39,140 nucleotides of DNA from Ruminococcus sp. (GTDB lineage: Bacteria > Bacillota > Clostridia > Oscillospirales > Ruminococcaceae). The stretch is from positions 1-39,140 of the forward strand of contig NZ_DXUU01000024.1 in NCBI RefSeq assembly GCF_019417665.1, in the 5' to 3' direction. This document shows positions 7,704-17,088 of this stretch, in pieces (the stretch's first letter is position 1; the number at the start of each line of letters is the position of its first letter). Under the pieces are notes generated by a model. That model was not told the DNA's origin, did no database searches, and saw only the letters and a program-made list of their open reading frames with translations. The translations under genes and the position numbers were made by a program.

Positions 7704-8964
7704 TTAAACTGTTGCCGGCTTTACAGCGACAGTTTTTTCATGTTCATGTGTGGCTTCTTCATAATTTTCTTCCAGATAGTCATAAGCATAGGTATTATGT
7801 TCACTGATATCCATACCCAAAAGCTGATCTTCATCTGAAACTCGAATTCCAATCGTATGCTTCAAGATAACACACGCCAGAGAAATAACAGCCACTACGA
7901 AAATAAATACACAAACTTCACCCAGTAACTGTACGCCGAACTGCTTGAAGCCTAAAGTGGAGGGAACCTGCACCACATGCATCGTCAATGTGAAGCTTCT
8001 TGTCTACCGACTGTGCTGCAAAGTAGATCACTACTGCTGCAACAATTGCAACAATCGCACTTGACCACGGCGCCTGTGTGTTTGCTGTCGAACAAATTGC
8101 AACCAAACCTGCCAACATACCATTATATGCAGCATCCACATTGGGTTTCTTCTCTACAATCTAGGAACAGAACAAACCTGCCAGACCGCCGACACCACCG
8201 GCAATGGTAGAGGTAATTGCCGCATATGCTGCTGCATCATCAAACCCAAGCTCAGAGCCCGGATTGAAACCATATCAGCCGAACCACAAGAAAATCGCAC
8301 CCAATCCAAACAATGATTCGCTGTGTCCCTTGATGGCATTTGAGGAACCATTCTTATTGTACTTGCTAATACGCGGACCAACAAATGCGGTACATACCAG
8401 TGCAGCCATACCACCGATGCCATGTACTGCCAATGTTCCGGCGAAGTCTACAAAGCCCAACTGCGATAGCCAACCGCCGCCCCAGATCCAATGGCTTGCA
8501 ATCGGATACGCAATACCAGTCATACATATCGAAATGATCAGGTAACTACTGAACTTAAACCGTTCTGCAACTGCACCCGAAATAATTGTTGCTGTTGCGC
8601 CACAGAATGCCAGCTGGAAGAAGAAATAAATATACGGGTTCAGCATCATATCTACACAACTGGACCAGATACCCATCTCTCGACTGAACGGATTTAGAAA
8701 TCCAGTTGTGCCGAACAGTCCGTGAAAATCATTGCCGTACTGCAAACCAAATCCAAATAGAAAATAAACTGCAACGCCTATACAAAAATCCATTAGATTC
8801 TTCAGCCAGATGTTTGACGTATTTTTGGAACGTGTCATACCGGTTTCCAGCATCGCAAATCCTGCCTGCATGCTAAATACCAACACGCCACATAAAAAGA
8901 TAAAGATCGAATTGCTGATATATGTCACCTTATCAGCAGCTTCCAGATTGCTCAATATTTCCAT
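7704..8964 (-). pseudogene. amt: Ammonium transporter (Amt) pseudogene
   Basis: Reading from the ATG at 8962-8964, the frame gives clear Amt sequence: MQAGFAMLETG, RSKNTSNIW, GAVAERFKF, HWIWGGGWL and VHGIGGMAALV. In-frame stops then appear twice where Trp is expected: TGA at 8275-8277 (after IFLWFG, before YGFNPGS) and TAG at 8161-8163 (after GLFCS, before IVEKKPN). Sequence stays recognisable to KLHIDDACGAG. Next come a frameshift and apparent loss of about 50 codons near 7960-7990. The C-terminal part (GVQLLGEVCVFIFVV, IGIRVSDEDQLLGMDISEH) is in another frame. With four lesions it cannot make a functional channel. It lies between two copies of a 127-bp repeat. Confidence 0.93.
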
Positions 8965-9298
8965 TGCCTGTGAAGCTGTCGTAATAAACTCCTCCTTGTC
9001 CTTGACCGTTTGAATTAGAATCACATTGCCGCACTGCGGAAATGCTTTTGGACTAACGAGATACAGCGGCAAATCATATCATTTTCTGTTGACCGGTCTG
9101 AATGGAAAATGATATCTTTTTTCAGCTATTCCTCTCGTGTGGTTATATTATAAAGCATAAAGTAGCTTTATAGTCAACAATCTCAAATAAACAACTTGAT
9201 TTTTTAAGTGTAATTCTTCTTCTGAAATTGATATCAAAGAAAATTGTAAAAATCGGACATAAAATTAACCGCAATAAAATTGTGGAGTGTTATAATAA
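8965..9298. other. Intergenic region upstream of amt remnant
   Basis: AT-rich, without a supportable gene. It would have contained the amt promoter; no clear box pair is seen. It ends where the second 127-bp repeat copy starts. Confidence 0.5.
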
Positions 9299-9425
9299 GA
9301 GAATGGTTTTTCTGCCGCAATGTATGCAATACTGTTAGCAGGCGTTCCAGCGGCTGTGCTGATCTGGGGGGGTGTTATGTATCAGATCTCTTGCCGGGTT
9401 TTCGCCAAAAAAGATCTGGCGTAAA
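9299..9425 (+). repeat. 127-bp direct repeat, copy 2 (orphan permease 3' end)
   Basis: A degenerate second copy of the permease 3' end, including its stop codon (GCGTAA), with about 10 substitutions and no gap against 7443-7569. It has no upstream permease sequence, so it is a leftover of a duplication or of a second exporter operon. The segment 9426-9560 after it holds a degenerate palindromic repeat (GTGCGATGCGGACG... CCCGCATCAC). Confidence 0.9.
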
Positions 9426-9574
9426 GTCGGGGCGAAAATGCAGGGGATTGTTATTTATTTGCAATAAGGATGTGGAAACAGTGCGATGCGGACGCTGTAT
9501 CTTACAAACCGTCACAAACGTGTGACGTGCTGTAGGAGGACAACGCCCGCATCACTTTTTATATATGTAAAAAA

Positions 9575-9609
9575 TAAAAAGCACTGTTCTTTCAAAACAG
9601 TGCTTTTTC
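9575..9609 (-). terminator. Terminator of the tRNA operon
   Basis: A perfect stem AAAAGCACTGTT/AACAGTGCTTTT with a short loop and U-run lies 6 bp downstream of tRNA-His on the minus strand. It is symmetric and could act both ways. Confidence 0.85.
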
Positions 9610-9614
9610 ACATA

Positions 9615-9692
9615 TGGGGTGGATAGAGAGATTCGAACTCTCGGTCTTCGGGACCACAATCCGACGCTTTAACCGGCTAAGCTATACCCACC
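9615..9692 (-). tRNA. tRNA-His (anticodon GTG)
   Basis: Acceptor GTGGGTA/TATCCAC, the extra 5' G(-1) opposite discriminator C73 as required for tRNA-His, anticodon loop TTGTGGT, T-arm GAGAGTTCGAATCTCTC and encoded CCA. Last gene of a three-tRNA operon. Confidence 0.95.
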
Positions 9693-9719
9693 ATATTGGT
9701 GTCCCTCAGCAGGACGATT

Positions 9720-9796
9720 TGGCGCGCCTTACTGGATTCGAACCAGTGGCTTACTGCTTAGAAGGCAGTTACTCTATCCAGCTGAGTTAAAGGCGC
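9720..9796 (-). tRNA. tRNA-Arg (anticodon TCT)
   Basis: Acceptor GCGCCTT/AAGGCGC, anticodon stem ACTGC/GCAGT with loop CTTCTAA, T-arm CTGGTTCGAATCCAG, discriminator G and encoded CCA. Confidence 0.95.
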
Positions 9797-9800
9797 ATGT

Positions 9801-9874
<74 letters not shown>

Positions 9875-9905
9875 AAGGTAGTCACGGCTGTCAACCGACT
9901 TATTT

Positions 9906-9934
9906 ATTATAGCACAACTGCCCTGTTTTGTCAA
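9906..9934 (-). promoter_or_regulatory. Promoter of the tRNA-Gly-Arg-His operon
   Basis: Minus-strand TTGACA (9929-9934), 17-bp spacer, TGTGC and TATAAT (9906-9911). Nearly identical in layout to the tRNA-Thr promoter. Confidence 0.9.
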
Positions 9935-10083
9935 GTTAATTTTCAAATGTTTTTTTGAAAGTCTATGACAAATTACCATGCGTTTGCTTAAAAATCGAAA
10001 GTCATTTACAAAAAGAACGAATGGCGCACCATGCAGGGAAACAAACATCACTTGCTTTTTCCAGCAAACTTTTTCTCCGGCAC

Positions 10084-10112
10084 TTGATTTTTCCAGCCCG
10101 AGATGGTATAAT
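10084..10112 (+). promoter_or_regulatory. Promoter of the topoisomerase operon
   Basis: TTGATT (10084-10089), 17-bp spacer, TATAAT (10107-10112) with TGG before the -10. It leaves a leader of about 55 nt. Confidence 0.7.
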
Positions 10113-10175
10113 ATTTTTGTTTGTGCAATGACGGAATGCCGCACGGAGGTGCATTCCATGAGAAAGGACGAAAAC

Positions 10176-12155
10176 ATGGCAAAAAAACCAACCTATGACA
10201 ACGAAAGTATTACCATGCTCAAAGGCCCGGACAAGGTGCGGAAACGCCCGGGTGTTATTTTTGGCTCTGACGGTCCGGATGGCTGTGCGCACTCTATTTT
10301 TGAGGTGATCTCTAACTCCATTGATGAAGCACGTGCCGGGTATGGAAGTAAGATCATTGTGACCCGTTATCGAGACCATTCTGTGGAAGTCGAGGATTTT
10401 GGGCGGGGCTGTCCTGTGGATTTTAACAAAAATGAAAATCGCTATAACTGGGAATTGGTTTATTGTGAGTTGTACGCCGGCGGCAAATACGATGCCGGAG
10501 ATGACAACTACGCCTATTCTCTGGGACTGAATGGCCTGGGACTTTGCGCCACTCAGTTTGCCTCTGCCTATATGGATGTAGAGATCATCCGTGACGGTTA
10601 TCAATATAATCTGCACTTTGAAAAGGGCGAAAATGTAGGTGGCCTTGAGAAAAAGCCCACGAAAAGGAAACAGACTGGCACTCGTACACGTTGGCTGCCG
10701 GATCTGGATGTATTTACGGAGATCGAGATTTCCGATGAATATTACTGCGATACTCTGCGGCGGCAGGCAGTGGTGAACCCTAACCTGCTGTTTATTTACC
10801 GCAAGGAAGAAGCGGACGGCACATTTACCGAACGGCAGTATCTCTACGAGAACGGTATTGCCGACTATGTGCAGGAGATCGCTGGGGAGAACACTTTGAC
10901 TTCTATTCAAAATTGGAACTGTCAGCGTGAAGGACGTGACCGTGCGGATAAGCCGGATTATAAAGTAAAACTGGGCGTAGCACTGACCTTTTCCAACCAG
11001 ATCCAGAAGATTGAGTATTATCATAATTCCAGCTGGCTGGAGCACGGCGGCTCGCCGGAAAAGGCAGTGAAGCAGGCGTTTGTTTCCCAGATCGATACTT
11101 ACCTGCGGCAAAATAACAAGTATCTGAAAAATGAATCCAAGCTGAAATTTGAGGATGTAGAAGCAAGCCTGATCCTGGTTTCTTCTAGTTTTTCCACTCA
11201 GACCAGCTATGAGAACCAGACCAAAAAGGCGATCACCAATAAGTTTATTTACGAAGCTATGACGGATTTTCTCAAGCATCAGCTGGAAATCTACTTCATT
11301 GAGAATCCTGATGAAGCGGAAAAGATCACAGCGCAGGTGCTTATCAATAAGCGCAGTCGGGAAAATGCGGAAAAAACCCGACTGAATCTGAAAAAGAAGC
11401 TTGCTGGCACCATTGATGTTACCAATATGATCCCGAAATTTGTGGATTGCCGCAGCAAGGATCTGTCTCGTCGGGAACTGTATATTGTGGAGGGTGACTC
11501 TGCGCTGGGTTCCGTTAAAATGGCACGGGATGCGGAGTTCCAGGCGGTCATTCCGGTGCGTGGTAAGATTCTGAACTGCCTGAAAGCGGATTATAATAAG
11601 ATCTTTAAAAACGATATTATCACCGATATCATGAAGCTTCTGGGCTGCGGCGTGGAGGTCAATACCAAGGCAAACAAAGACCTTGCTACCTTTAATCTGG
11701 ACGGACTGCGCTGGAATAAGATCGTGATCTGTACCGATGCGGATGTAGACGGATTCCAGATCCGTACCCTGATTCTGACGATGCTCTACCGCCTGACGCC
11801 TACCCTCATTGAAAAGGGCTATGTCTATATTGCGGAATCACCGCTGTTTGAGATCACCACCAAGAAGCGGACGTATTTCGCCTATACAGAAAAGGAAAAG
11901 ACAGAGATCCTGGCGCAGATCGAAGGGGAGAGGTATACGCTCCAGCGGTCGAAAGGTCTTGGTGAGAACGAAGCGGATATGATGGCGCTGACGACCATGA
12001 ACCCGGAAACACGCCGCCTGATCCAGGTGACTGCTGCCGGTGTGGAGGAGACAGCCGCCATGTTCGATATGCTGCTGGGAGATAATCTCCAGGGCAGAAA
12101 AGACTTCATTGCGGAGTTCGGCAGCGATTATCTGGAACTGGCAGATATTTCTTAA
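10176..12155 (+). CDS. parE: Type II topoisomerase subunit B (ParE/GyrB-like, divergent)
   Basis: 659 residues from the ATG at 10176 (AAAGGA 7 nt upstream; an ATG 18 nt earlier behind GGAGG is possible). The cytosolic ATPase subunit pairs with the A subunit encoded 19 bp downstream to pass DNA strands, probably as topoisomerase IV. It has a GHKL ATPase (EVISNSIDEA with Asn47, GRGCPVDF, LYAGGKYDAG) and a TOPRIM domain (EGDSA from residue 439, DADVDG from residue 521). The motifs deviate from canonical GyrB: EGDSALGS for EGDSAGGS, and the ATP-lid region lacks the usual glycine-rich loop. It belongs to the divergent second topoisomerase pair known in Clostridia. Confidence 0.9.
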   Translation: MAKKPTYDNESITMLKGPDKVRKRPGVIFGSDGPDGCAHSIFEVISNSIDEARAGYGSKIIVTRYRDHSVEVEDFGRGCPVDFNKNENRYNWELVYCELYAGGKYDAGDDNYAYSLGLNGLGLCATQFASAYMDVEIIRDGYQYNLHFEKGENVGGLEKKPTKRKQTGTRTRWLPDLDVFTEIEISDEYYCDTLRRQAVVNPNLLFIYRKEEADGTFTERQYLYENGIADYVQEIAGENTLTSIQNWNCQREGRDRADKPDYKVKLGVALTFSNQIQKIEYYHNSSWLEHGGSPEKAVKQAFVSQIDTYLRQNNKYLKNESKLKFEDVEASLILVSSSFSTQTSYENQTKKAITNKFIYEAMTDFLKHQLEIYFIENPDEAEKITAQVLINKRSRENAEKTRLNLKKKLAGTIDVTNMIPKFVDCRSKDLSRRELYIVEGDSALGSVKMARDAEFQAVIPVRGKILNCLKADYNKIFKNDIITDIMKLLGCGVEVNTKANKDLATFNLDGLRWNKIVICTDADVDGFQIRTLILTMLYRLTPTLIEKGYVYIAESPLFEITTKKRTYFAYTEKEKTEILAQIEGERYTLQRSKGLGENEADMMALTTMNPETRRLIQVTAAGVEETAAMFDMLLGDNLQGRKDFIAEFGSDYLELADIS

Positions 12156-12174
12156 CGTGACGAAAGGATAAACA

Positions 12175-14424
12175 ATGGCAAGAAAAAAACAGCCTGAAAA
12201 ACCGAAAAAGTCTGCGATTCCGAATGCTTATATTGCAGGCGCCGGAATTGTAGAAGAAGAAAAAATTACGGATACATTGGAAAAGAACTACATGCCCTAT
12301 GCCATGAGCGTAATCATTTCCCGTGCCCTTCCGGAGATCGACGGCTTCAAGCCGTCGCATCGAAAGCTACTGTACACCATGTACAAAATGAATTTGCTCA
12401 CCGGTGGCCTGACAAAGTCTGCCAATGTGGTGGGACAGACCATGCGTCTGAATCCTCATGGTGACGGTGCCATTTATGAGACTATGGTGCGTCTGGCACG
12501 AGGTAACGAGGCATTGCTGCATCCGTACGTGCAGTCTAAAGGGAATTTTGGTAAGGCGTATTCCCGTGATATGGCATATGCGGCATCCCGTTATACAGAA
12601 GTAAAGCTGGAGCCGATCTGCAACGAACTGTTCCGTGATATTGACAAGGACACCGTGGATTTTGTACCCAACTATGATAATACTATGCAGGAACCCACTC
12701 TGTTTCCCACCACGTTTCCCACAGTCCTGGTCAATGCAAACGTGGGTATTGCTGTCTCCATGGCAAGCAGCGTTTGTCCCTTTAATCTGGCAGAAGTGTG
12801 CGAGACAGCCATTGCTGTGATCAAGAACCCGGATCACGATATTATTTCCACATTAAAAGGGCCGGACTTTCCCGGCGGCGGTTTTCTGTATTATGATGAG
12901 GACGAGCTGCAAAAGATCTATGATACCGGACGAGGCAGTGTTCGGGTACGGTCGAAATGGACATACAACAAGCAGGACAACTGTCTGGAAGTAACAGAAA
13001 TTCCCTACAGCACTACCATCGAAGCGATTATTGACAAGATCGTGGACTGCATCAAGCAGGGAAAGCTGCGTGAGGTCTCCTATGTCCGGGATGAAACGGA
13101 TATCGACGGTCTAAAGATCGCCATTGATCTGAAGCGGGGCAGCGATCCGGAAAAGGTGATGCAGAAGCTGTTCCGCATGACGCCCCTTCAGGACAGCTAT
13201 TCCTGCAACTTCAATATTTTGGTGGGCGGTTCGCCGAAGGTCATGGGTGTTCGGGAAATTCTGGAGGAATGGACGGCATTCCGGCTGGAATGCGTCCGCC
13301 GCCGTCTGCTGTTCGATCTGAACAAGAAGAAAGAAAAGCTGCACTTGTTGTTGGGTCTGGAGAAGATCCTGCTGGATATTGACAAGGCGATCCGTATCGT
13401 CCGGGAAACTGAGGAAGAAGCGAACGTTGTGCCGAATCTGATGATCGGTTTTGGCATTGACGAGATCCAGGCGGAATATGTAGCGGAGATCAAATTGCGC
13501 CACCTGAACCGGGAATATATCCTGAAACGCACTCAGGAGACCGACCAGCTGAAAGCGGATATCGCAGAGCTGGAGGAAACACTGAAAGATCCCAAGAGAA
13601 TGAAAAAGATCATCATTGCGGAACTGAAAGAAACGGCGAAGAAATATGGTCAGCCCCGAAAGACCTTGTTCTATTATGCTTCCGATATACAGGAAGAAGA
13701 GGGTGAAGAGGAAGTACCGGACTTTCCGGTACACCTGTTCCTGTCGGAGAGCGGTTACTTTAAAAAAATCACGCCGGCATCTCTGCGTATGAACAGTGAG
13801 CAGAAGCTGAAAGAGGATGACCGCATGATCTGTCATCTGGAAACCACAAACCGGATCGAATTGTTGTTTTTTACCAGCCAGCAGCAGGTATATAAGACAC
13901 GTGCCAGCGAATTCAGCGAATCCAAGGCAAGTGTGCTGGGTGATTATGTGCCGGCAAAGCTGGGATTTTCCGAGGGTGAATTTGTGGTGCAGATGGTTGC
14001 AACGGCGGATTACAGCGGCGATCTCCTCTTTGTCTTTGCAAACGGTAAGGCGGCACGTGTGCCCTTGTCGGCATATGCCACAAAAACCAACCGGAAAAAG
14101 CTGCAAAAGGCATACAGTGCCAAGTCTCCTCTGGTGCAGGTGCTGCAAATTCCGGCAGGAGAAGAACCCTGTGCGATCTTCATGCGTACTGACGGAAATC
14201 GGGCAGTGCAGTTCGATGTATCGTTGGTAGCTGTCAAGACTACCCGTGATACCCAGGGTGTCCAGATCATGACGCTTAAGGCAAAGCATCAGGTGTGCGA
14301 AGCACGTATTCTTAGTGCAGAGGATGCGGAACTGCTGAAAAAATATCGTGTAAAAACCATTCCTGCCACTGGTGGCATGGCGAAAGATCTGCCGGGAACA
14401 GGACAGATGTCACTGTTATCATAA
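12175..14424 (+). CDS. parC: Type II topoisomerase subunit A (ParC/GyrA-like, divergent)
   Basis: 749 residues. The breakage-reunion domain has a catalytic Tyr140 in AASRYTE, preceded by the winged helix with NPHGDGAIYETM. Coiled coils follow (residues ~380-480), then a C-terminal domain with beta-propeller-like strands but no clear gyrase GQ box, consistent with topoisomerase IV rather than gyrase. At the quinolone-binding positions it has Gly98 instead of the usual Ser and Glu102 instead of Asp/Glu. It starts 19 bp after parE with GAAAGGA as ribosome site and ends at a strong terminator. Confidence 0.9.
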   Translation: MARKKQPEKPKKSAIPNAYIAGAGIVEEEKITDTLEKNYMPYAMSVIISRALPEIDGFKPSHRKLLYTMYKMNLLTGGLTKSANVVGQTMRLNPHGDGAIYETMVRLARGNEALLHPYVQSKGNFGKAYSRDMAYAASRYTEVKLEPICNELFRDIDKDTVDFVPNYDNTMQEPTLFPTTFPTVLVNANVGIAVSMASSVCPFNLAEVCETAIAVIKNPDHDIISTLKGPDFPGGGFLYYDEDELQKIYDTGRGSVRVRSKWTYNKQDNCLEVTEIPYSTTIEAIIDKIVDCIKQGKLREVSYVRDETDIDGLKIAIDLKRGSDPEKVMQKLFRMTPLQDSYSCNFNILVGGSPKVMGVREILEEWTAFRLECVRRRLLFDLNKKKEKLHLLLGLEKILLDIDKAIRIVRETEEEANVVPNLMIGFGIDEIQAEYVAEIKLRHLNREYILKRTQETDQLKADIAELEETLKDPKRMKKIIIAELKETAKKYGQPRKTLFYYASDIQEEEGEEEVPDFPVHLFLSESGYFKKITPASLRMNSEQKLKEDDRMICHLETTNRIELLFFTSQQQVYKTRASEFSESKASVLGDYVPAKLGFSEGEFVVQMVATADYSGDLLFVFANGKAARVPLSAYATKTNRKKLQKAYSAKSPLVQVLQIPAGEEPCAIFMRTDGNRAVQFDVSLVAVKTTRDTQGVQIMTLKAKHQVCEARILSAEDAELLKKYRVKTIPATGGMAKDLPGTGQMSLLS

Positions 14425-14454
14425 GGCTGTCAATAAAAAGAATATTACAAACGG

Positions 14455-14482
14455 AAAAACCACCCCGATTGGGATGGTTTTT
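14455..14482. terminator. Bidirectional terminator between parC and the GH44 gene
   Basis: AAAAACCACCCC-GATT-GGGATGGTTTTT is a symmetric hairpin with A- and T-runs. It serves parC on the plus strand and the convergent glucanase gene on the minus strand. Confidence 0.85.
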
Positions 14483-14519
14483 CTGCGTTTATGAAGAAAT
14501 GGATGAAGTTGTCAAAGGA

Positions 14520-16997
14520 TCATTCTGCCGACGGGAGACTCTGCACCAAGTGCACCAGGAATTTCAGCAGGACGAGCGCATCGTTGTTGCTCAGTTCGCT
14601 ATTTCCATCACAGTCAGCATTTTTCTGTGCCTGTTCATTGAGTGTGACCTGTCCGGCGGCAGCCTTGTTCAGAAGTACTGCGTCTGTGATATCCACTCTG
14701 CCGTCCAGCGTTACATCACCGTATAGAATGGAGGAATTCAGCGAAGTACTTGAAGCGCTTGTTGTAGTCTCTGTGCTGGATTCTACAGAAGCAGTGGTGT
14801 TTGTGATTTCCTCAGAAGTGGTTGCCTCAGTTGTGGTAGTTTCTGTCTCTTCTGTAGTCGTGGTAACCTCCGGAGTTGTTGTAGTGGTATCCGGTGTATC
14901 GTTATCATACTCATAGATGAGCTTGATGGTGTTATAGGTGACAGTGATATCCAATCCGGCTGCCGGGTCATTTTCTGACGATGCCCACCAGTTCTGCAAT
15001 TCAGAATAGGTATCGTTGCAGCTGCCGGTGATGGTCACAGACTTTTCGTTTTCCACAATGGTAAACTGGTCATCAAAGGGAATGATTGTATCTCCGGTGC
15101 CGAGACTATAGCCAAAGGATTTGTTGCCCCAGACTTCATCGCTGGTGCCATTCTGTACTACCTTGTTGAAGCAAAGCGCACCGCCGCCGCTGCACCAAGT
15201 GGAACCAGCGTTAGAAGTCACTGTGGTGTTGATCACGATCTCTTTCAGATGCTCCTTGTCACCCAGAGGAATCATGGGATAGCCGTTTTCTGAGATTTCT
15301 AGTTCATTGAACTGATAAGTTACTTCTTCCGTACGGACATCCGGTTCTTCGGTAATGGTCTTGTCGCTCTTTTCATTGGAGATAACGATCTGTGCCACAG
15401 AAAGAGGCGGCAGTTCTACTGTGACCTGATTGCCGGAAATATCATTCTGGACGTCAATGATTTTGATGTCACTGCTTTCCTGTGTTACTGCATAGACCAC
15501 AGCGCTCTGATAATCTGTAGAAGCACCTTCTAGCGAAATGGTTGCCTGCTCGCTGTCGGTCATACTCTTGTTGGAGAGTACCAGTGTGACTTCAGAATCA
15601 TTCGTGTTGTCAATAGCTGCAAAAGCCGCGGCTTTGGAGAGATCCTCTGTCTCAGCTTCTACCAGGGTATCGCCGAATGCAGCACCTTCTCCGTCATAGT
15701 TGGTGTAGAGGTTGAATGCAGCCTCTACATACGGGCATTCCGGCAGCGTGCCCCAATAGGTCGCCAGGTATACGCCCTGATCTGCAAAAGCACCTAGCGC
15801 CTCCGTCTGTGTAATGGCAGAAACCACGGATTTACCGGTATTTTTTTCATCAGAGATGTTGGCGAGGTTATATTCCGTCAGCGCCAGCTTTGTGCCAGGA
15901 TAATACTTGTCAATGGATTCCTGCAAACGTGTCAGGAAGGGGAAATATCCGCCGAAATAGGGTTGAAGCCAGCTGTTTTCCTTGTAGTCCGGGTCGTAGA
16001 GACTTCTTGCCGCCTGGAGTCGTCCCTCATCTGTCGAGCAGTCCTGGGCATAATAGTGTACATCTACCACATCCAGCAGCCGTTTGCCATGTTCCTGTTC
16101 TGCATCTGCCATTTGCTTGAGATAATAGTCCATGTACCAGCTGTAGTCGTTCTTGACAGCCGCCCAGTCCGAGTCTGTGTAGGAATCACCGTTGCCAGCT
16201 TGAATGCAGGGCAGCATACCCCAGAATGCCGGGCCAAATACCTCAGCATTGGGGTCAATATCCTTGACGACGCTTGCCAGCTCAATGGACTTGGAGATCA
16301 ACTCGCTGTTAGAGACCTCATCTCCGTGGATCAGGGGGTGGGTATCATTCCAGAGCACTGGCTCATTGTCAAGATTATATCCCTGGATACCGGTTTTCGT
16401 GGTAGAATCGCCCAGTGTCTGTACCAGATAGTTGACATACTCGTCCATGTATACGGTGTTGTCTTCCAAATCTGGTGTCAGAGAAAGCGCTCCGTCCTTG
16501 CGGAATGCCACCTTGTTCCAGCGATCAGAAGGTGCTGCTTCGTCCTCAGAGACTGAGCCATTCTTGTCTGCGGCAACATAGCCAGCCATCTGGAGGGTGG
16601 TCATTTTATAGGAGACATTGTATTTCTGACAGCTATCTGACAGTCTCTGTGCAGCATAAGCCGGACCATCGCTGATATCACCGATATTGGTGTCAGAACT
16701 GTGGATCCAGTCCTCGCCGGCGTTGGAATAGTTTGTCTCCCAGTTGTATCCGGTGTAGCGGTTGCCACCCTGCCGGACTGCGTTGACGCTGATGTTTTTG
16801 AGATTGTTGGTGTTTCCGTATTCGTTGACGCCATAGATATACGGGCTGATCACCTTTTTTTCTCCGGCAAGATTGACCGTGACATTCATGCTGTAAGTGC
16901 CCTCTGCATCTGCGGCAATAGCAGACGGAAGCTGGGCAATACAGGAAACGGTGAGTACGCCTGCTACCAGGCTGGCGAATGCTCGATGATGAAACAT
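14520..16997 (-). CDS. GH44 endo-glucanase/xyloglucanase with dockerin
   Basis: 825 residues from the ATG at 16995-16997, which has GGAGG 8 nt upstream; the open frame extends further but without a ribosome site. Signal peptide to about residue 29. The GH44 catalytic domain (~35-590) begins VISPYIYGVNEYGN. Acid/base Glu212 lies in NLDNEPVLW and nucleophile Glu375 in LALTEYNLAN. A beta-sandwich of about 110 residues (~590-700) may be a CBM76-like module, from memory of R. flavefaciens GH44 enzymes. A Thr/Glu/Ser linker (~700-755) precedes a dockerin (756-825) with F-hands GDVTLDGRVDITDAVLL and ADCDGNSELSNNDALVLL. It would cut mixed-linkage glucan, xyloglucan or cellulose on a cellulosome. Confidence 0.93.
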   Translation of the reverse strand: MFHHRAFASLVAGVLTVSCIAQLPSAIAADAEGTYSMNVTVNLAGEKKVISPYIYGVNEYGNTNNLKNISVNAVRQGGNRYTGYNWETNYSNAGEDWIHSSDTNIGDISDGPAYAAQRLSDSCQKYNVSYKMTTLQMAGYVAADKNGSVSEDEAAPSDRWNKVAFRKDGALSLTPDLEDNTVYMDEYVNYLVQTLGDSTTKTGIQGYNLDNEPVLWNDTHPLIHGDEVSNSELISKSIELASVVKDIDPNAEVFGPAFWGMLPCIQAGNGDSYTDSDWAAVKNDYSWYMDYYLKQMADAEQEHGKRLLDVVDVHYYAQDCSTDEGRLQAARSLYDPDYKENSWLQPYFGGYFPFLTRLQESIDKYYPGTKLALTEYNLANISDEKNTGKSVVSAITQTEALGAFADQGVYLATYWGTLPECPYVEAAFNLYTNYDGEGAAFGDTLVEAETEDLSKAAAFAAIDNTNDSEVTLVLSNKSMTDSEQATISLEGASTDYQSAVVYAVTQESSDIKIIDVQNDISGNQVTVELPPLSVAQIVISNEKSDKTITEEPDVRTEEVTYQFNELEISENGYPMIPLGDKEHLKEIVINTTVTSNAGSTWCSGGGALCFNKVVQNGTSDEVWGNKSFGYSLGTGDTIIPFDDQFTIVENEKSVTITGSCNDTYSELQNWWASSENDPAAGLDITVTYNTIKLIYEYDNDTPDTTTTTPEVTTTTEETETTTTEATTSEEITNTTASVESSTETTTSASSTSLNSSILYGDVTLDGRVDITDAVLLNKAAAGQVTLNEQAQKNADCDGNSELSNNDALVLLKFLVHLVQSLPSAE

Positions 16998-17088
16998 AGA
17001 TATGACCTCCTGAAAATATAAAATATAAAATGGATAATTGGATACTATTTTAGAGGTACTTCTGTAACCCGATGTATTTTGAAAATCG

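Noticed and set aside
8161..8277. TGA and TAG at Trp positions of Amt as possible stop-codon recoding
   Set aside because: The same gene also has a frameshift and deletion, and TAG is not known to be read as Trp; pseudogene is simpler.
10002..11279. Long minus-strand open frame (425 codons)
   Set aside because: Antisense to parE, no family motifs, no ribosome site; it is a shadow of the topoisomerase gene.
13111..14289. Minus-strand open frame of 392 codons
   Set aside because: Antisense to parC with a low-complexity Phe/Gln/His-rich product; shadow frame.
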